The notes: a model not told the origin generated them from the sequence alone. A DNA stretch of 64,000 nucleotides from Unio delphinus (GCA_029339505.1 JAQISU010000115.1:10057001-10121000), one strand, 5' to 3'; shown: positions 54,909-62,993, counted from the stretch's first letter. Numbers and translations: made by a program.

Positions 54909-55870
54909 ATGGAATCAATTTATTATTCTCCGAGGGGATACTGGAGGGGTAACGCTGCAATCAATAAACTCGCTAGTGCTGCAAAAGTGAAAAAAACCAC
55001 TGCGGCTAATTGGTTATCCAAACAGGCACTATGGCAAATTTATCTACCACCGCCTAAACAAATTCAATTCTCGCATTTTGATGTGACCGCTCCTAATGAA
55101 GTTCATCAGGCTGATATATTATTTCTGCCACATGATCGTGGTTACAAATACGCGCTAACCGTAGTTGATGTTGCGAGTCGATACAAAGAAGCAGAACCGC
55201 TGAAAAACAATCGGCCACTGAAGTCGCTTCTGCATTTGAAAGGATTTATCGACGAGGTCCTCTGCGTTGGCCAAATCTATTGCAGGTTGATCCTGGCAAG
55301 GAATTTCAGGGTGCGGTTCTATCTACAATGAAACATCATAATGTCACCATACGACGAGGGCATACTGCGCTACATCGCGATCAGGCCATTGTAGAACGAT
55401 TTAATCGGACGATTGCTGAGCGGTTATTTGGATATCAATACGCAAAAGAATTCATTCAAGAAAAGCGATCCAGTGAATGGGTTAAAAGGTTACCATCTGT
55501 GATTACTGCACTGAATAACGAGATTACTAGAACAATCAACATGAAACCTATCAACGCGATTAAAAAGAAGTCAATACCCGTACAACCACAAAAAGATTTC
55601 CCTAGAAACGCTAGCGTTTCCCAACCAATTCTTGGTAGTAATGTCATTGTGAGGTACTTATATGAACCAGGAGAGCTTGAAGGGGGTAGAAAAAGGGCTA
55701 CTGATCCTATTTGGAGCGTCACTACGCATAAGATATCTAGTATAACACGATCAACTGGTAGACCTCCAGTCTATAAACTGGATTCAACTGCCCCTCAGCG
55801 GGGTTTTACTCGACAACAACTACAAGTGATTCCCGAGGATACTCAATTGCCACCGCATGGTCTTAACTAG
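54909..55870 (+). CDS. Retroviral-type (rve) DD35E integrase, one frame break
   Basis: The N-terminal part (54909 to about 55210) carries an HTH-like region (YYSPRGYW, KTTAANWLSKQ) and the first catalytic Asp (residue 69, QADILF). The frame then breaks; the rest (about 55211-55870) lies in the -1 frame and holds the second Asp (VDPGKEF, 55289-55291) and the catalytic Glu (IVERFN, 55394-55396), 35 residues apart. It ends in a C-terminal SH3-like tail (GSNVIVRYLY, GGRKRATDPIW). The break sits at 55203-55211 in an A-rich CTGAAAAACAATCG. It fits a one-base deletion, a sequencing error, or -1 slippage on a non-canonical G AAA AAC. Length of about 320 residues is normal for Polinton integrases. Its 3' end overlaps the polymerase gene tail-to-tail by eight bases. 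Confidence 0.88.
55605..55620. repeat. 16-bp palindrome, copy 1
   Basis: GAAACGCTAGCGTTTC, a perfect palindrome inside the integrase frame. The 16-nt word AAACGCTAGCGTTTCC recurs at 62469-62484 in a gene-free gap of the element. Confidence 0.85.
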
Positions 55871-58800
55871 CGCCGTTGCGTCTATTGCACTCAAGACAAG
55901 TCAACATCACATTATTTCTGACATGACCGAGATTGTTATTTTTTCTGTCTACGGTGAATTGGCGAGGATCCTTATCCGAATACTGCCAACGCATTATACA
56001 ATTGCAACTCGCGCAGTGATTATTCTGTTGTTTCTTCAAAGTGATTATTAATTTAGCATCAATATCAAATTCTCGTTGTTTTTTTTTGTCCTGTTGTTTG
56101 TAACCGGAGAGTTTTTTATTAATGATGCTAACATCAATATCACTTATTGTTGTGTCATTATCATCACCAATGATTTCATCATCGAGGACAATTCTTCGAA
56201 GTTGATTTATGTTTCGTACTCTGGATACTGCGAGATAGACTAAATTTGACCATTCGATGCGATTATCTACCATCCAAACAATTGTATCCGATATAGTCAA
56301 TCCCTGTGAAGAGTGTATTGTTGCTGCGTATCCTAGCGTCCACGGGGATTTATTAGCACGCAATGCATCTTCAACGACATTGATATCAACCAGCACAATA
56401 TCATTTAATACCAGAATTTGTTTTTCATTCTGTCCTGGAATATCAACTTCAATGTTTTGTTTTCGTGTATCCGATGGCCTATAACAAAGGGGTACTGGAA
56501 GCGTTGCAAATTTTTCTTTATGCAATTCAAATAACTTCATCTGAAGTGTATCCCTGACTATTTTTCTACTTGCAATGATCAAATCGTTTGGTCTCCACGC
56601 TTCCCAGAAATCATTCATTGGAGTTTCTGAAATCACTTCACGCGTTATTTCGCATTGGATTCTATCCGGTTGTAATCTAATTAGCGCTTTGAACTCGCGT
56701 AATCGTTCATCAAGTGATCTATAATCAGTGGTGATTTCTTCATAGTAGTCTACAAAACCCTTTAGCCATTCATGTGGAGATGCACCGACAAATGGTGGTG
56801 GTTGGCCTTGATCCCCGCACATGACGACTTTTGTGTTTTTGGTTAACAACCACTCAAGAAATGTTTTTAATACATCTAATGACACTGTGCATATTTCATC
56901 CCAGATTATGATTTCAGGAATGAATTTATCACCCATTCGATCAGGAGTCCATTTGTCACCCTTCCATCGAAAGAAGCTGTGATAAGTGCAAGCATTTACC
57001 CCTCGTTGTATCATCTCTCTGGTGAGTCTGTGAGTCGGTGTTAGCACAATCATGTTAGTAGAAATACAAGTATTTCCACCACCACGAAATAATTCAATTG
57101 CACGAGTTGTCTTTCCTGACCCACCACAACCGTTTAAATAAACTGTCTTATATCTACATACTGGATCAGATACCGGTGGTGCATTAGAAAATTCTGATTG
57201 AATTTCAATACGGTTACAACAAAGATATTTATCATCCATGGCAACGTCTGCGGATTCACAATACTCATGTAGCATCTCTTTTTTAAATCGCCAACGCCCC
57301 CAATTTTCTTCGGGATCTGTGAATTTGGCTACAGCTGATTTGTACTTATTGTGTATATACATCGAATCAGTGGCCACTCTAACCGCGGTATTAGGAAATC
57401 TATTTATCATCGAAAATAGATTAATGCAAGCATAGGCTAACATTGAACTTCTCAAATGTGTGTACTGGGAATTATATCCATCACAGTAGGTAACAACCGT
57501 ACCTAATTTCTCACCATTGGATAGAAAAGCATCCTTACGGGATACAAGTTTTCCCTGTTTCATTAAATCCGTTACAATAAAATCGTATTCAGCGACATCT
57601 ATGATCAACCGCGAAGAGTATTTCGCGTTGTCGTATCGTCCTCCCTGGGTAAATTTACCGATTATTCTTCTTCCGAGATCTTTTGCTTGTTCTTTTTTAA
57701 TTTCAAATAACTTCTTAGACCAATTTATGATTTCTTCTTCACTGAAATCTGGAAACTGTTTTCGTAGTTCGCTGATTATACGATCTAGATCGGGTTGTGG
57801 TAGCCAAACTTCTTTCTGAGCTCGATAGCATATAATAGCCTCGGAAACAATCAACGATATTAGCATACCACAATCAATCATATATCTCAATAGCACTATT
57901 GGCATCCAGTGTTTTTCAGATAGGTGTCTACCGAGCCAAACATAACTACACGGATGTAACCCTGTAGCTAATTCAAATGATATCACACGAGCGAATCCGG
58001 TGAAATCAAAATCAGGCAATGGTCCATTAATCGCAACACGAGTCATTTCATGCGTGGGGTGTCCAAATCGTTTGAAGTACTCAGCGCATTCCCCATACCC
58101 GAGAAAACTTCCGGGATAACACGCGGATATATCAATTGAAATCATACCATCACGTGAGTATTTCGTATTCCACAGTCCTCCATGACTAAATTCGACGCAA
58201 CTCAATTTAACATCCTCGAGAAAATCATTTCGTGTTGGACGCCATGAGTTTTTTTCTCTTGCGAAGTGAGCTACCACTGATGGAATAGTAAAACTATCCG
58301 TGAGTAGTTTTTCATGGGAATTCTGCGGTGAAAAATCACTAGCGATTTTTCTCATTCTGTTATCTAATTCTTCAACGCGATATAATTCACCATTTGGTTT
58401 TACAAATTGATCGAATTCTTCATCACTTCTAAGTAACCACACTGACACAGGATCATCCTTACATAACGCATGAATAGCATCGAATAATTTCTCTTCATAG
58501 AAAACATCCCCGACGAACTCCTTAGGGATATATTTCACGGTTCGTTCTCGTGGAAATATTGTTACCGCAGGTGTCCACGCGTGTTTGTTATGATCAATAA
58601 TCTGTATTGGTGCTCCATTTTTGTTATATTTCGGTTCGTATAAAACCTCTCCGGTTATCGTCATAACGGTTATTGGGAATCGTAATGATGTTTCTAATTT
58701 AGCTATATCAGAAATCTTTGCACCATGCTGTTTCACTGTCAGTTCCCACTCGGTTATTTTCCTACGTCGCAGATCAGTTAGTTTATTTCCTCGGGATGCA

Positions 58801-59726
58801 TTTGTGAAGTGTTCTATTATTCGTTCTGCTACACAATTAAGCCCTGACGAATATTTCATAGGAGCTAGTTTTGCGATATCGGGTTTATCATTTAACGGAT
58901 ATATCCCATAAACCATTGCTGTTACGGGATAAGATCTTTCGTAGTATGGTTTATCAATGCCGGTTAGAATCCCTGGTTTGGAATCTCTACTCACAATGAC
59001 AGCTTTTTTATTCTTGAGGATTGGTTCAAATTTATCCTTAATAATCCATTTGCCATCGACTTCGATAATGAATTTGATTCGGAAAAAATGCCGTTTTTCC
59101 CCAACACGTGAAATTATCACTGCTGCTTTTTCATCATTCATGGTAGCATCAACAACACCATCAATTCGAAATGTTGACCAACAATAGGATGCTCCATCAC
59201 GCTTGAATTCATTAAAACAGTCTCTGATTTTACTAATCATGGCTTTATCAAGAATTGTATTCTTTGGTGTATTAGAAACTATATCGAGATTGAATTGAGC
59301 ATCTTTCCAGGGTAATCTCTTGGACGTTTTTTTTGGTTTATCGAGATTAAATCTAGGATTGATTTTCAATAATCTCTTAAACTCTTTCATGTTTCCGTCT
59401 ATTGGACGTTTTTTGGGTTTATCGAGATTAAATCTAGGATTGATTTTGTTACGTCCTTTTGGTTTATCGAGATTAAATTTAGGATTGATTTTCAATAATC
59501 TCTTAAACTCTTTCATGTTTCCGTCTATTGGACGTTTTTTGGGTTTATCGAGATTAAATCTAGGATTGATTTTTAATAATCTCTTAAACTCTTTCATGTT
59601 TCCGTCTCTTGGACGTTTTTTGGGTTTATCGAGATTAAATCTAGGATTGATTTTTAATAATCTCTTAAACTCCTTATCAGCATTGAATTCAGCATTTTTC
59701 GAAGTCAATCTCTTGAACTCCTTCAT
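55863..59726 (-). CDS. Family B DNA polymerase - SF1 helicase - HNH nuclease fusion, 1287 aa
   Basis: A replication protein with three modules. Residues 1-135 are a lysine-rich tandem repeat (27-residue unit, KINPRFNLDKPKKRP core). Residues about 155-850 hold a polymerase palm: motif A DISACYPGS (532-540), a motif-B-like KKEQAK...GKFTQGG (677-696) and motif C ATDSMYI (785-791). Residues about 855-1180 form an SF1 (RecD/Pif1-like) helicase: Walker A GCGGSGKTT (866-874), Walker B IIIWDEI, motif III GDQGQPPP (971-978), motif V SSQGLTISD (1139-1147) and motif VI VSRVRN. Residues 1236-1287 are an HNH nuclease with CASC (1238-1241), FTVDR, GH and CLEC (1277-1280). Standard Polinton polymerases are protein-primed and lack this fused helicase; I saw no clear exonuclease or terminal-protein motif. 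All catalytic motifs look intact. It is divergently transcribed from the zinc-finger gene. Confidence 0.9.
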   Translation of the reverse strand: MKEFKRLTSKNAEFNADKEFKRLLKINPRFNLDKPKKRPRDGNMKEFKRLLKINPRFNLDKPKKRPIDGNMKEFKRLLKINPKFNLDKPKGRNKINPRFNLDKPKKRPIDGNMKEFKRLLKINPRFNLDKPKKTSKRLPWKDAQFNLDIVSNTPKNTILDKAMISKIRDCFNEFKRDGASYCWSTFRIDGVVDATMNDEKAAVIISRVGEKRHFFRIKFIIEVDGKWIIKDKFEPILKNKKAVIVSRDSKPGILTGIDKPYYERSYPVTAMVYGIYPLNDKPDIAKLAPMKYSSGLNCVAERIIEHFTNASRGNKLTDLRRRKITEWELTVKQHGAKISDIAKLETSLRFPITVMTITGEVLYEPKYNKNGAPIQIIDHNKHAWTPAVTIFPRERTVKYIPKEFVGDVFYEEKLFDAIHALCKDDPVSVWLLRSDEEFDQFVKPNGELYRVEELDNRMRKIASDFSPQNSHEKLLTDSFTIPSVVAHFAREKNSWRPTRNDFLEDVKLSCVEFSHGGLWNTKYSRDGMISIDISACYPGSFLGYGECAEYFKRFGHPTHEMTRVAINGPLPDFDFTGFARVISFELATGLHPCSYVWLGRHLSEKHWMPIVLLRYMIDCGMLISLIVSEAIICYRAQKEVWLPQPDLDRIISELRKQFPDFSEEEIINWSKKLFEIKKEQAKDLGRRIIGKFTQGGRYDNAKYSSRLIIDVAEYDFIVTDLMKQGKLVSRKDAFLSNGEKLGTVVTYCDGYNSQYTHLRSSMLAYACINLFSMINRFPNTAVRVATDSMYIHNKYKSAVAKFTDPEENWGRWRFKKEMLHEYCESADVAMDDKYLCCNRIEIQSEFSNAPPVSDPVCRYKTVYLNGCGGSGKTTRAIELFRGGGNTCISTNMIVLTPTHRLTREMIQRGVNACTYHSFFRWKGDKWTPDRMGDKFIPEIIIWDEICTVSLDVLKTFLEWLLTKNTKVVMCGDQGQPPPFVGASPHEWLKGFVDYYEEITTDYRSLDERLREFKALIRLQPDRIQCEITREVISETPMNDFWEAWRPNDLIIASRKIVRDTLQMKLFELHKEKFATLPVPLCYRPSDTRKQNIEVDIPGQNEKQILVLNDIVLVDINVVEDALRANKSPWTLGYAATIHSSQGLTISDTIVWMVDNRIEWSNLVYLAVSRVRNINQLRRIVLDDEIIGDDNDTTISDIDVSIINKKLSGYKQQDKKKQREFDIDAKLIITLKKQQNNHCASCNCIMRWQYSDKDPRQFTVDRKNNNLGHVRNNVMLTCLECNRRNGAS
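59320..59726. repeat. 81-bp coding tandem repeat in the polymerase N-terminus
   Basis: Four to five copies of an 81-bp unit (27 codons), one shortened by 39 bp, encode KEFKRLLKINPRFNLDKPKK-type blocks. The copies are nearly identical at DNA level, so the array is young and likely to vary in length. The mirror-image plus-strand ORF of 137 codons is a shadow. Confidence 0.93.
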
Positions 59727-59767
59727 GCTATAATTAAAACAAGCATTTAAATGAAAGATTTTTATAT
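59727..59767. promoter_or_regulatory. Divergent promoter region, polymerase/zinc-finger genes
   Basis: A 41-bp gap between the two start codons. It has a 10-bp palindrome CATTTAAATG at its centre (59744-59753), TTTTAATTATAGC before the polymerase ATG and TTTTTATAT before the other. It is presumably a compact bidirectional promoter. Function is inferred only from position and composition. Confidence 0.5.
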
Positions 59768-60208
59768 ATGAATCACTGCAAGTGGCTTATGATTGGATCA
59801 GTAATCCCGTGTAACAAATCATGCAGAAACGAGTTCTGTGGGTATCATATGCAAAGCTTTCGTCGTGGAAGCCTTGGTCCGTTACCGTGCATACGATGTG
59901 GAGTTGGGGTTAGGGGAAAATCTCAGTTGTGTTTGAATTGCGGTGGTAAGCGATACAGGGAGTTGAAGCGATATTATGATAAAAGAATAAAAAATGGACA
60001 ATCAATCAGAAATTATTACCCTGACGCTGACAAAGTCAGTATTCTTGACGCTGACAAAGTCAGTATTCTTGACGCTGACAAAGTCAGTATTCTTGACGCT
60101 GACAAAGTCAGTATCCTTGACAGAGTCAAGGATAAAATCATAAGAACTCCTCAAGACTACATCGAAAGATTTATCATTAAACCAAACGATGAATTAGACA
60201 AACAATAG
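59768..60208 (+). CDS. Zinc-finger protein with octapeptide repeat, 146 aa
   Basis: The N-terminal half has a Cys/His cluster (C4, C15, C19, C24, H27; CNKSCRNEFCGYH) and a second zinc knuckle pair (C41-x2-C44, CIRC; C55-x2-C58, CLNC), followed by a basic helix (KRYRELKRYYDKR). Residues 86-117 are four copies of DADKVSIL, identical in protein and almost so in DNA (24-bp unit, 60022-60117). The tail is helical and charged. A DNA- or RNA-binding regulatory role would suit the fingers and basic helix, but I do not recognise the family. It is the first gene of the rightward cluster, 14 bases before the HNH gene. Confidence 0.72.
   Translation: MNHCKWLMIGSVIPCNKSCRNEFCGYHMQSFRRGSLGPLPCIRCGVGVRGKSQLCLNCGGKRYRELKRYYDKRIKNGQSIRNYYPDADKVSILDADKVSILDADKVSILDADKVSILDRVKDKIIRTPQDYIERFIIKPNDELDKQ
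60022..60117. repeat. 24-bp coding tandem repeat, 4 copies
   Basis: GACGCTGACAAAGTCAGTAT plus TCTT, four copies with one difference. Each unit contains the near-palindrome TGACAAAGTCA. It encodes the octapeptide repeat. Confidence 0.95.
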
Positions 60209-60222
60209 TATTATGTATACGA

Positions 60223-60714
60223 ATGAACCAAGAATTCAGACAACACCCTGTGATCACAAATTATGAAGCATCCAGTGATGGTGTTGTAAGAAACCGCAGA
60301 CTGAAGAAATCAGTTGGTGCTGACAATGGTATGGGGTATTTGGTGTTTGGTGCTGGAAAGAAGAAATATCTCAATCATCGTTTCGTGTACGAGTGTTTCC
60401 ATGGATTGATCGAGGATGATTCTGTCATTGATCATATCGATTCTAATCCGAAAAACAATTCTTTATCAAATCTGCAGGCTGTTACACAAAGTGAGAATAC
60501 CGAACGAGGGGGGACTGGGAAATACTCGAAAAAAGCGAGACCTGTGAAATCTTTGAATACGATAACTAACGAAGAAAAAATATTTCAATCAATGAATGAA
60601 GCCGGTAGGCACTTCGATATTTGTAGAGCCTCAGTACGATATGTTGCAGAGGGAATAACCAAGACGGCTATTTCAAAAAGGACGGGACAAAAAGTTCAAT
60701 TTAGTTATGTCTAA
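60223..60714 (+). CDS. NUMOD/HNH homing-type endonuclease, 163 aa
   Basis: Domain order is that of phage and NCLDV-type freestanding HNH endonucleases. An N-terminal NUMOD4-like segment (YEASSDGVVRN, residues about 11-21) is followed by an HNH core with HRFVYECFHG (about 46-55), VIDHIDSNPKNNSLSNL (about 67-83) and ENTERGG. A C-terminal NUMOD1-like DNA-binding helix-turn-helix follows (MNEAGRHFDICRASVRYVAEG, about 127-147). The catalytic His-Asn residues are present. Such enzymes nick or cut DNA and spread their own gene; in a Polinton-like element this is probably a passenger acquired from another virus. Its stop overlaps the next possible start (TAATG). Confidence 0.88.
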   Translation: MNQEFRQHPVITNYEASSDGVVRNRRLKKSVGADNGMGYLVFGAGKKKYLNHRFVYECFHGLIEDDSVIDHIDSNPKNNSLSNLQAVTQSENTERGGTGKYSKKARPVKSLNTITNEEKIFQSMNEAGRHFDICRASVRYVAEGITKTAISKRTGQKVQFSYV

Positions 60715-60758
60715 TGCGTCATATTTTTCATTTAGAAATATATCATTATTATAGAATA

Positions 60759-61115
60759 ATGAATTCTGAAAACATGAATAGCATCATATCCGAGATTTCA
60801 AAATTGAAAGGTTGGGATATTGAACTATCAGATGGGTTAAATCCTGATCAAATCATGTCTGATTTTCAGGACATAGAATACGGAGTTAACAACAATAAAT
60901 ACATGCTACCAAAGAAGTATGCGCTCATCAAAAGAATTCAGAATTCTATTAAGGACTCTCTCGCATTTTCCAGTGACGTAAGTGTGTTCGCTCCGTTGTA
61001 TACCATCGTAGAACGAATACGAAAAGAATTGGGGTACGAATACGAATTGAAAAAGGAGGTTAATTCTAAAGTTAGAAACCTACGGGCGTTAATTCAAGAA
61101 AATGAACAATTTTGA
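60759..61115 (+). CDS. Hypothetical protein, about 118 aa
   Basis: The frame is open from 60714, where an ATG overlaps the previous stop. The Met at 60759 (MNSENMNSII), after TATAGAATA, is the better start because the preceding 15 residues are AT-rich filler. The protein is helical and charged, with a C-terminal stretch (RIRKELGYEYELKKEVNSKV) that could form a coiled coil. No family is recognised. Its place between the endonuclease and the structural genes suggests an accessory role. Confidence 0.6.
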   Translation: MNSENMNSIISEISKLKGWDIELSDGLNPDQIMSDFQDIEYGVNNNKYMLPKKYALIKRIQNSIKDSLAFSSDVSVFAPLYTIVERIRKELGYEYELKKEVNSKVRNLRALIQENEQF

Positions 61116-61253
61116 TTGACCAACCATTTATCATTATTTGATTGTGACCGTCCCTCATAGAGATTTTAATTTTTTTTTAGCATTTTTTGATCAAAACTGT
61201 TGAAATCAGTGAATAAAAAATTGATGGCTGGTTCGGATTGATCAATGGAAAAG

Positions 61254-61305
61254 TGGCGAAAGTGTGATATTTTTTATTTTTATAAGGATTTCCACACTTT
61301 CGCCA
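61254..61305. promoter_or_regulatory. 13-bp perfect hairpin with AT-rich loop
   Basis: Arms TGGCGAAAGTGTG (61254-61266) and CACACTTTCGCCA (61293-61305) enclose 26 bases that are nearly all A/T. A partial third copy (ACACTTTCACGATGG) follows at about 61326. Possible roles are transcription end/processing for the rightward cluster, an origin, or a regulator site. The sequence alone does not decide. Confidence 0.55.
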
Positions 61306-61368
61306 TCAATGATAGAGATGTTAAAACACTTTCACGATGGTGTTAGGTCGGATTAAAAAATTGTTTTG

Positions 61369-61398
61369 CAATTGAAAAATTGTTTCTGATTTTAAATA
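61369..61398 (+). promoter_or_regulatory. Shared leader/late promoter, copy 1
   Basis: CAATTGAAAAATTGTTTCTG followed by ATTTTAAATA immediately before ATG. It is identical at 31 of 33 positions, ATG included, to the sequence before the gene at 62514. Conservation that stops at the start codon points to a promoter or translation leader rather than coding homology. Confidence 0.68.
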
Positions 61399-62451
61399 AT
61401 GGTCAATGAAGCATTAACAACCCGATTGGCTCGTGAACGACTGGATGCAATTAAGAGATTTGTACCAATTCGCGACTCTGTACGGAATAAACTGCAACAA
61501 CGACAGAGTTTACAAACTGATTTTGCTGTGGGGTCTGAAGAATTGTTTAAACCAGTAACCACAGCAACGAAACAGATAGTGTCAACAATCTCTGAAGAAG
61601 GAAAAAAACAAGAAGAGTCTTTTCTTCCTGTGTTAGAAAAAATAGCAAAAAGAACTAAACAAACAAAAAAATCCTTGAAAACACTTCCTCAGGATATATC
61701 AACCGCTTCAGAACAACAACGAGAACTTCAAGAAGATATCCCCCCACCCGAATTTCAAGAAGAAGGGGAGGATACTACTACTAGTGGACGAGTTGCATTC
61801 AATGAAAAACTTCTTCCCGGTAAATTAGATGAATTGAGAAATAAAAAATTTGATTATATGGAAGAATTAGCCCAATTTGTCACTAGGAGTTTTCATCAGA
61901 GAAGAAAATATATTTACGGTGATTATAATCTTCCCCCTAAAAAGGATTGGTATAGGGGGTTATATCGTATATTATCAGGTTCCTCTCAAGCAAAAGGAGA
62001 TGATAAAACATTTCAGGAATATATGGCAGCAATAAAAAAAGCTGAATCATCTATAGGGGAGCAATCGGATACCGGATTTCTTAGACTACCAGAACAATCA
62101 AAATTTATTGATATAACACAATCCCCCCAACAGATGAAAATAACGAGAGTGGCTGATCATGAAAAAGGTGCAACCGGTATCACTGATAAAACCAAAGGAT
62201 TTTCAGGCAGTGGTTTAGTTGGAAACTCTTCGAGGGAAAATCCAAGGATTTCATGTCCTGGTAGTGTTATCAATGATATATCACGATTAGAAGTTCTTGT
62301 AGGAGGGTTCCGAGCTGGAAATAACTCACCGGAAATAATTAATGAAGCATCTGATATCTGTAGACGATTATTTCAGGGTGGTATCATGGATATCAGCACA
62401 TATCGAGATTTCATTGGCGAGTTAGTGGAAAGTGGGTATCACAGTGATTAA
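61399..62451 (+). CDS. Hypothetical protein, 350 aa, probable virion component
   Basis: Starts MVNEALTTRLARERL. The N-terminal 120 residues are charged and helical, with coiled-coil potential (SVRNKLQQRQSL, KIAKRTKQTKKSL). There is a Pro/Glu-rich linker at about 115-130 (DIPPPEFQEEGED), then a more globular middle (FVTRSFHQRRKYIYGDY, KKDWYRGLYRILSG). The C-terminal part has SGLVG and LVGGFRAGNNSPEI. No Cys/His cluster, catalytic motif or membrane segment was seen. Its position upstream of the capsid gene and the leader shared with the next gene suggest a structural or packaging protein. The family is not recognised. Confidence 0.72.
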   Translation: MVNEALTTRLARERLDAIKRFVPIRDSVRNKLQQRQSLQTDFAVGSEELFKPVTTATKQIVSTISEEGKKQEESFLPVLEKIAKRTKQTKKSLKTLPQDISTASEQQRELQEDIPPPEFQEEGEDTTTSGRVAFNEKLLPGKLDELRNKKFDYMEELAQFVTRSFHQRRKYIYGDYNLPPKKDWYRGLYRILSGSSQAKGDDKTFQEYMAAIKKAESSIGEQSDTGFLRLPEQSKFIDITQSPQQMKITRVADHEKGATGITDKTKGFSGSGLVGNSSRENPRISCPGSVINDISRLEVLVGGFRAGNNSPEIINEASDICRRLFQGGIMDISTYRDFIGELVESGYHSD

Positions 62452-62468
62452 TCACCGAGACTGAATAA

Positions 62469-62484
62469 AAACGCTAGCGTTTCC
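62469..62484. repeat. 16-nt palindromic word, copy 2
   Basis: AAACGCTAGCGTTTCC, the same word as at 55606-55621. Here it lies between genes, directly upstream of leader copy 2. Confidence 0.85.
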
Positions 62485-62513
62485 AATTGAAAAATGGTTT
62501 CTGATTTCAAATA
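62484..62513 (+). promoter_or_regulatory. Shared leader/late promoter, copy 2
   Basis: CAATTGAAAAATGGTTTCTG followed by ATTTCAAATA before ATG. It differs from copy 1 at two positions. The capsid gene's upstream sequence (CTCTGATAAATAGAATAAA) shares only the TCTGAT and A/T-rich part. Confidence 0.68.
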
Positions 62514-62993
62514 ATGATCATACACTACAATCATGATAAACCAACCCCCGTCTACGTAGTTAATTCACGGTTTCCAGTTTATAGAGCATACTACGGAGAT
62601 GGTTTAGGCAATACCATTGCAGGGTTATTTGCGAGAATGGCTCCAAAAGTGATGCCGTTGGCTAAACAACTAGGAATGAAAGCAATTGAAGTTATTCGTG
62701 ATAAGGGTATTGGTGCTGTTGGAGATCTTGCTGGAAAAGCGTTTTCAACTGCGAAGAATAAAATAACATCATTAGTGAAATCACGAAGTGATTTACGAGA
62801 AAAATCCAAAGGATTTTCAAAGAAACCGTTACCGTCTACAGCGGAAATGCCTGCAAGTGTTAGTAGAATTATAAATAACGCAGTAGACGAAAAATTAGCG
62901 TCGATGGCTTTAACCCCCTTGATAAATCAAGGGGACCAAAGCAATATTGCAAATATGATAGCAGGAAGCGGCTTTAAAAAACTACGTCGATGA
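62514..62993 (+). CDS. Small basic Gly/Ala-rich protein, 159 aa, probable minor virion protein
   Basis: After a short N-terminus it contains YYGDGLGNTIAGLFARMAP (residues 26-44), an amphipathic glycine-rich stretch, then a long basic helical region (VMPLAKQLGMKAIEVIRDKG, STAKNKITSLVKSRSDLREK) and a basic end (GFKKLRR). Composition and location before the capsid gene recall membrane-active or core proteins of adenovirus/adintovirus type, but the similarity is of type rather than sequence. The start is fixed by the shared leader that ends at this ATG. Confidence 0.7.
   Translation: MIIHYNHDKPTPVYVVNSRFPVYRAYYGDGLGNTIAGLFARMAPKVMPLAKQLGMKAIEVIRDKGIGAVGDLAGKAFSTAKNKITSLVKSRSDLREKSKGFSKKPLPSTAEMPASVSRIINNAVDEKLASMALTPLINQGDQSNIANMIAGSGFKKLRR

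Larger units (their letters stand above)
61116..61398. other. Largest gene-free gap of the element
   Basis: 283 bp between the hypothetical protein and the 350-residue protein. It holds a 13-bp perfect hairpin (separate entry), AT-rich runs and, at its right end, the 33-nt leader shared with the gene at 62514. Confidence 0.7.

Noticed and set aside
55456..55722. 88-codon minus-strand ORF
   Set aside because: Lies wholly inside the integrase gene on the opposite strand and has no domain of its own.
59320..59733. 137-codon plus-strand ORF
   Set aside because: Antisense shadow of the 81-bp repeat at the start of the polymerase fusion, kept open by the repeat.
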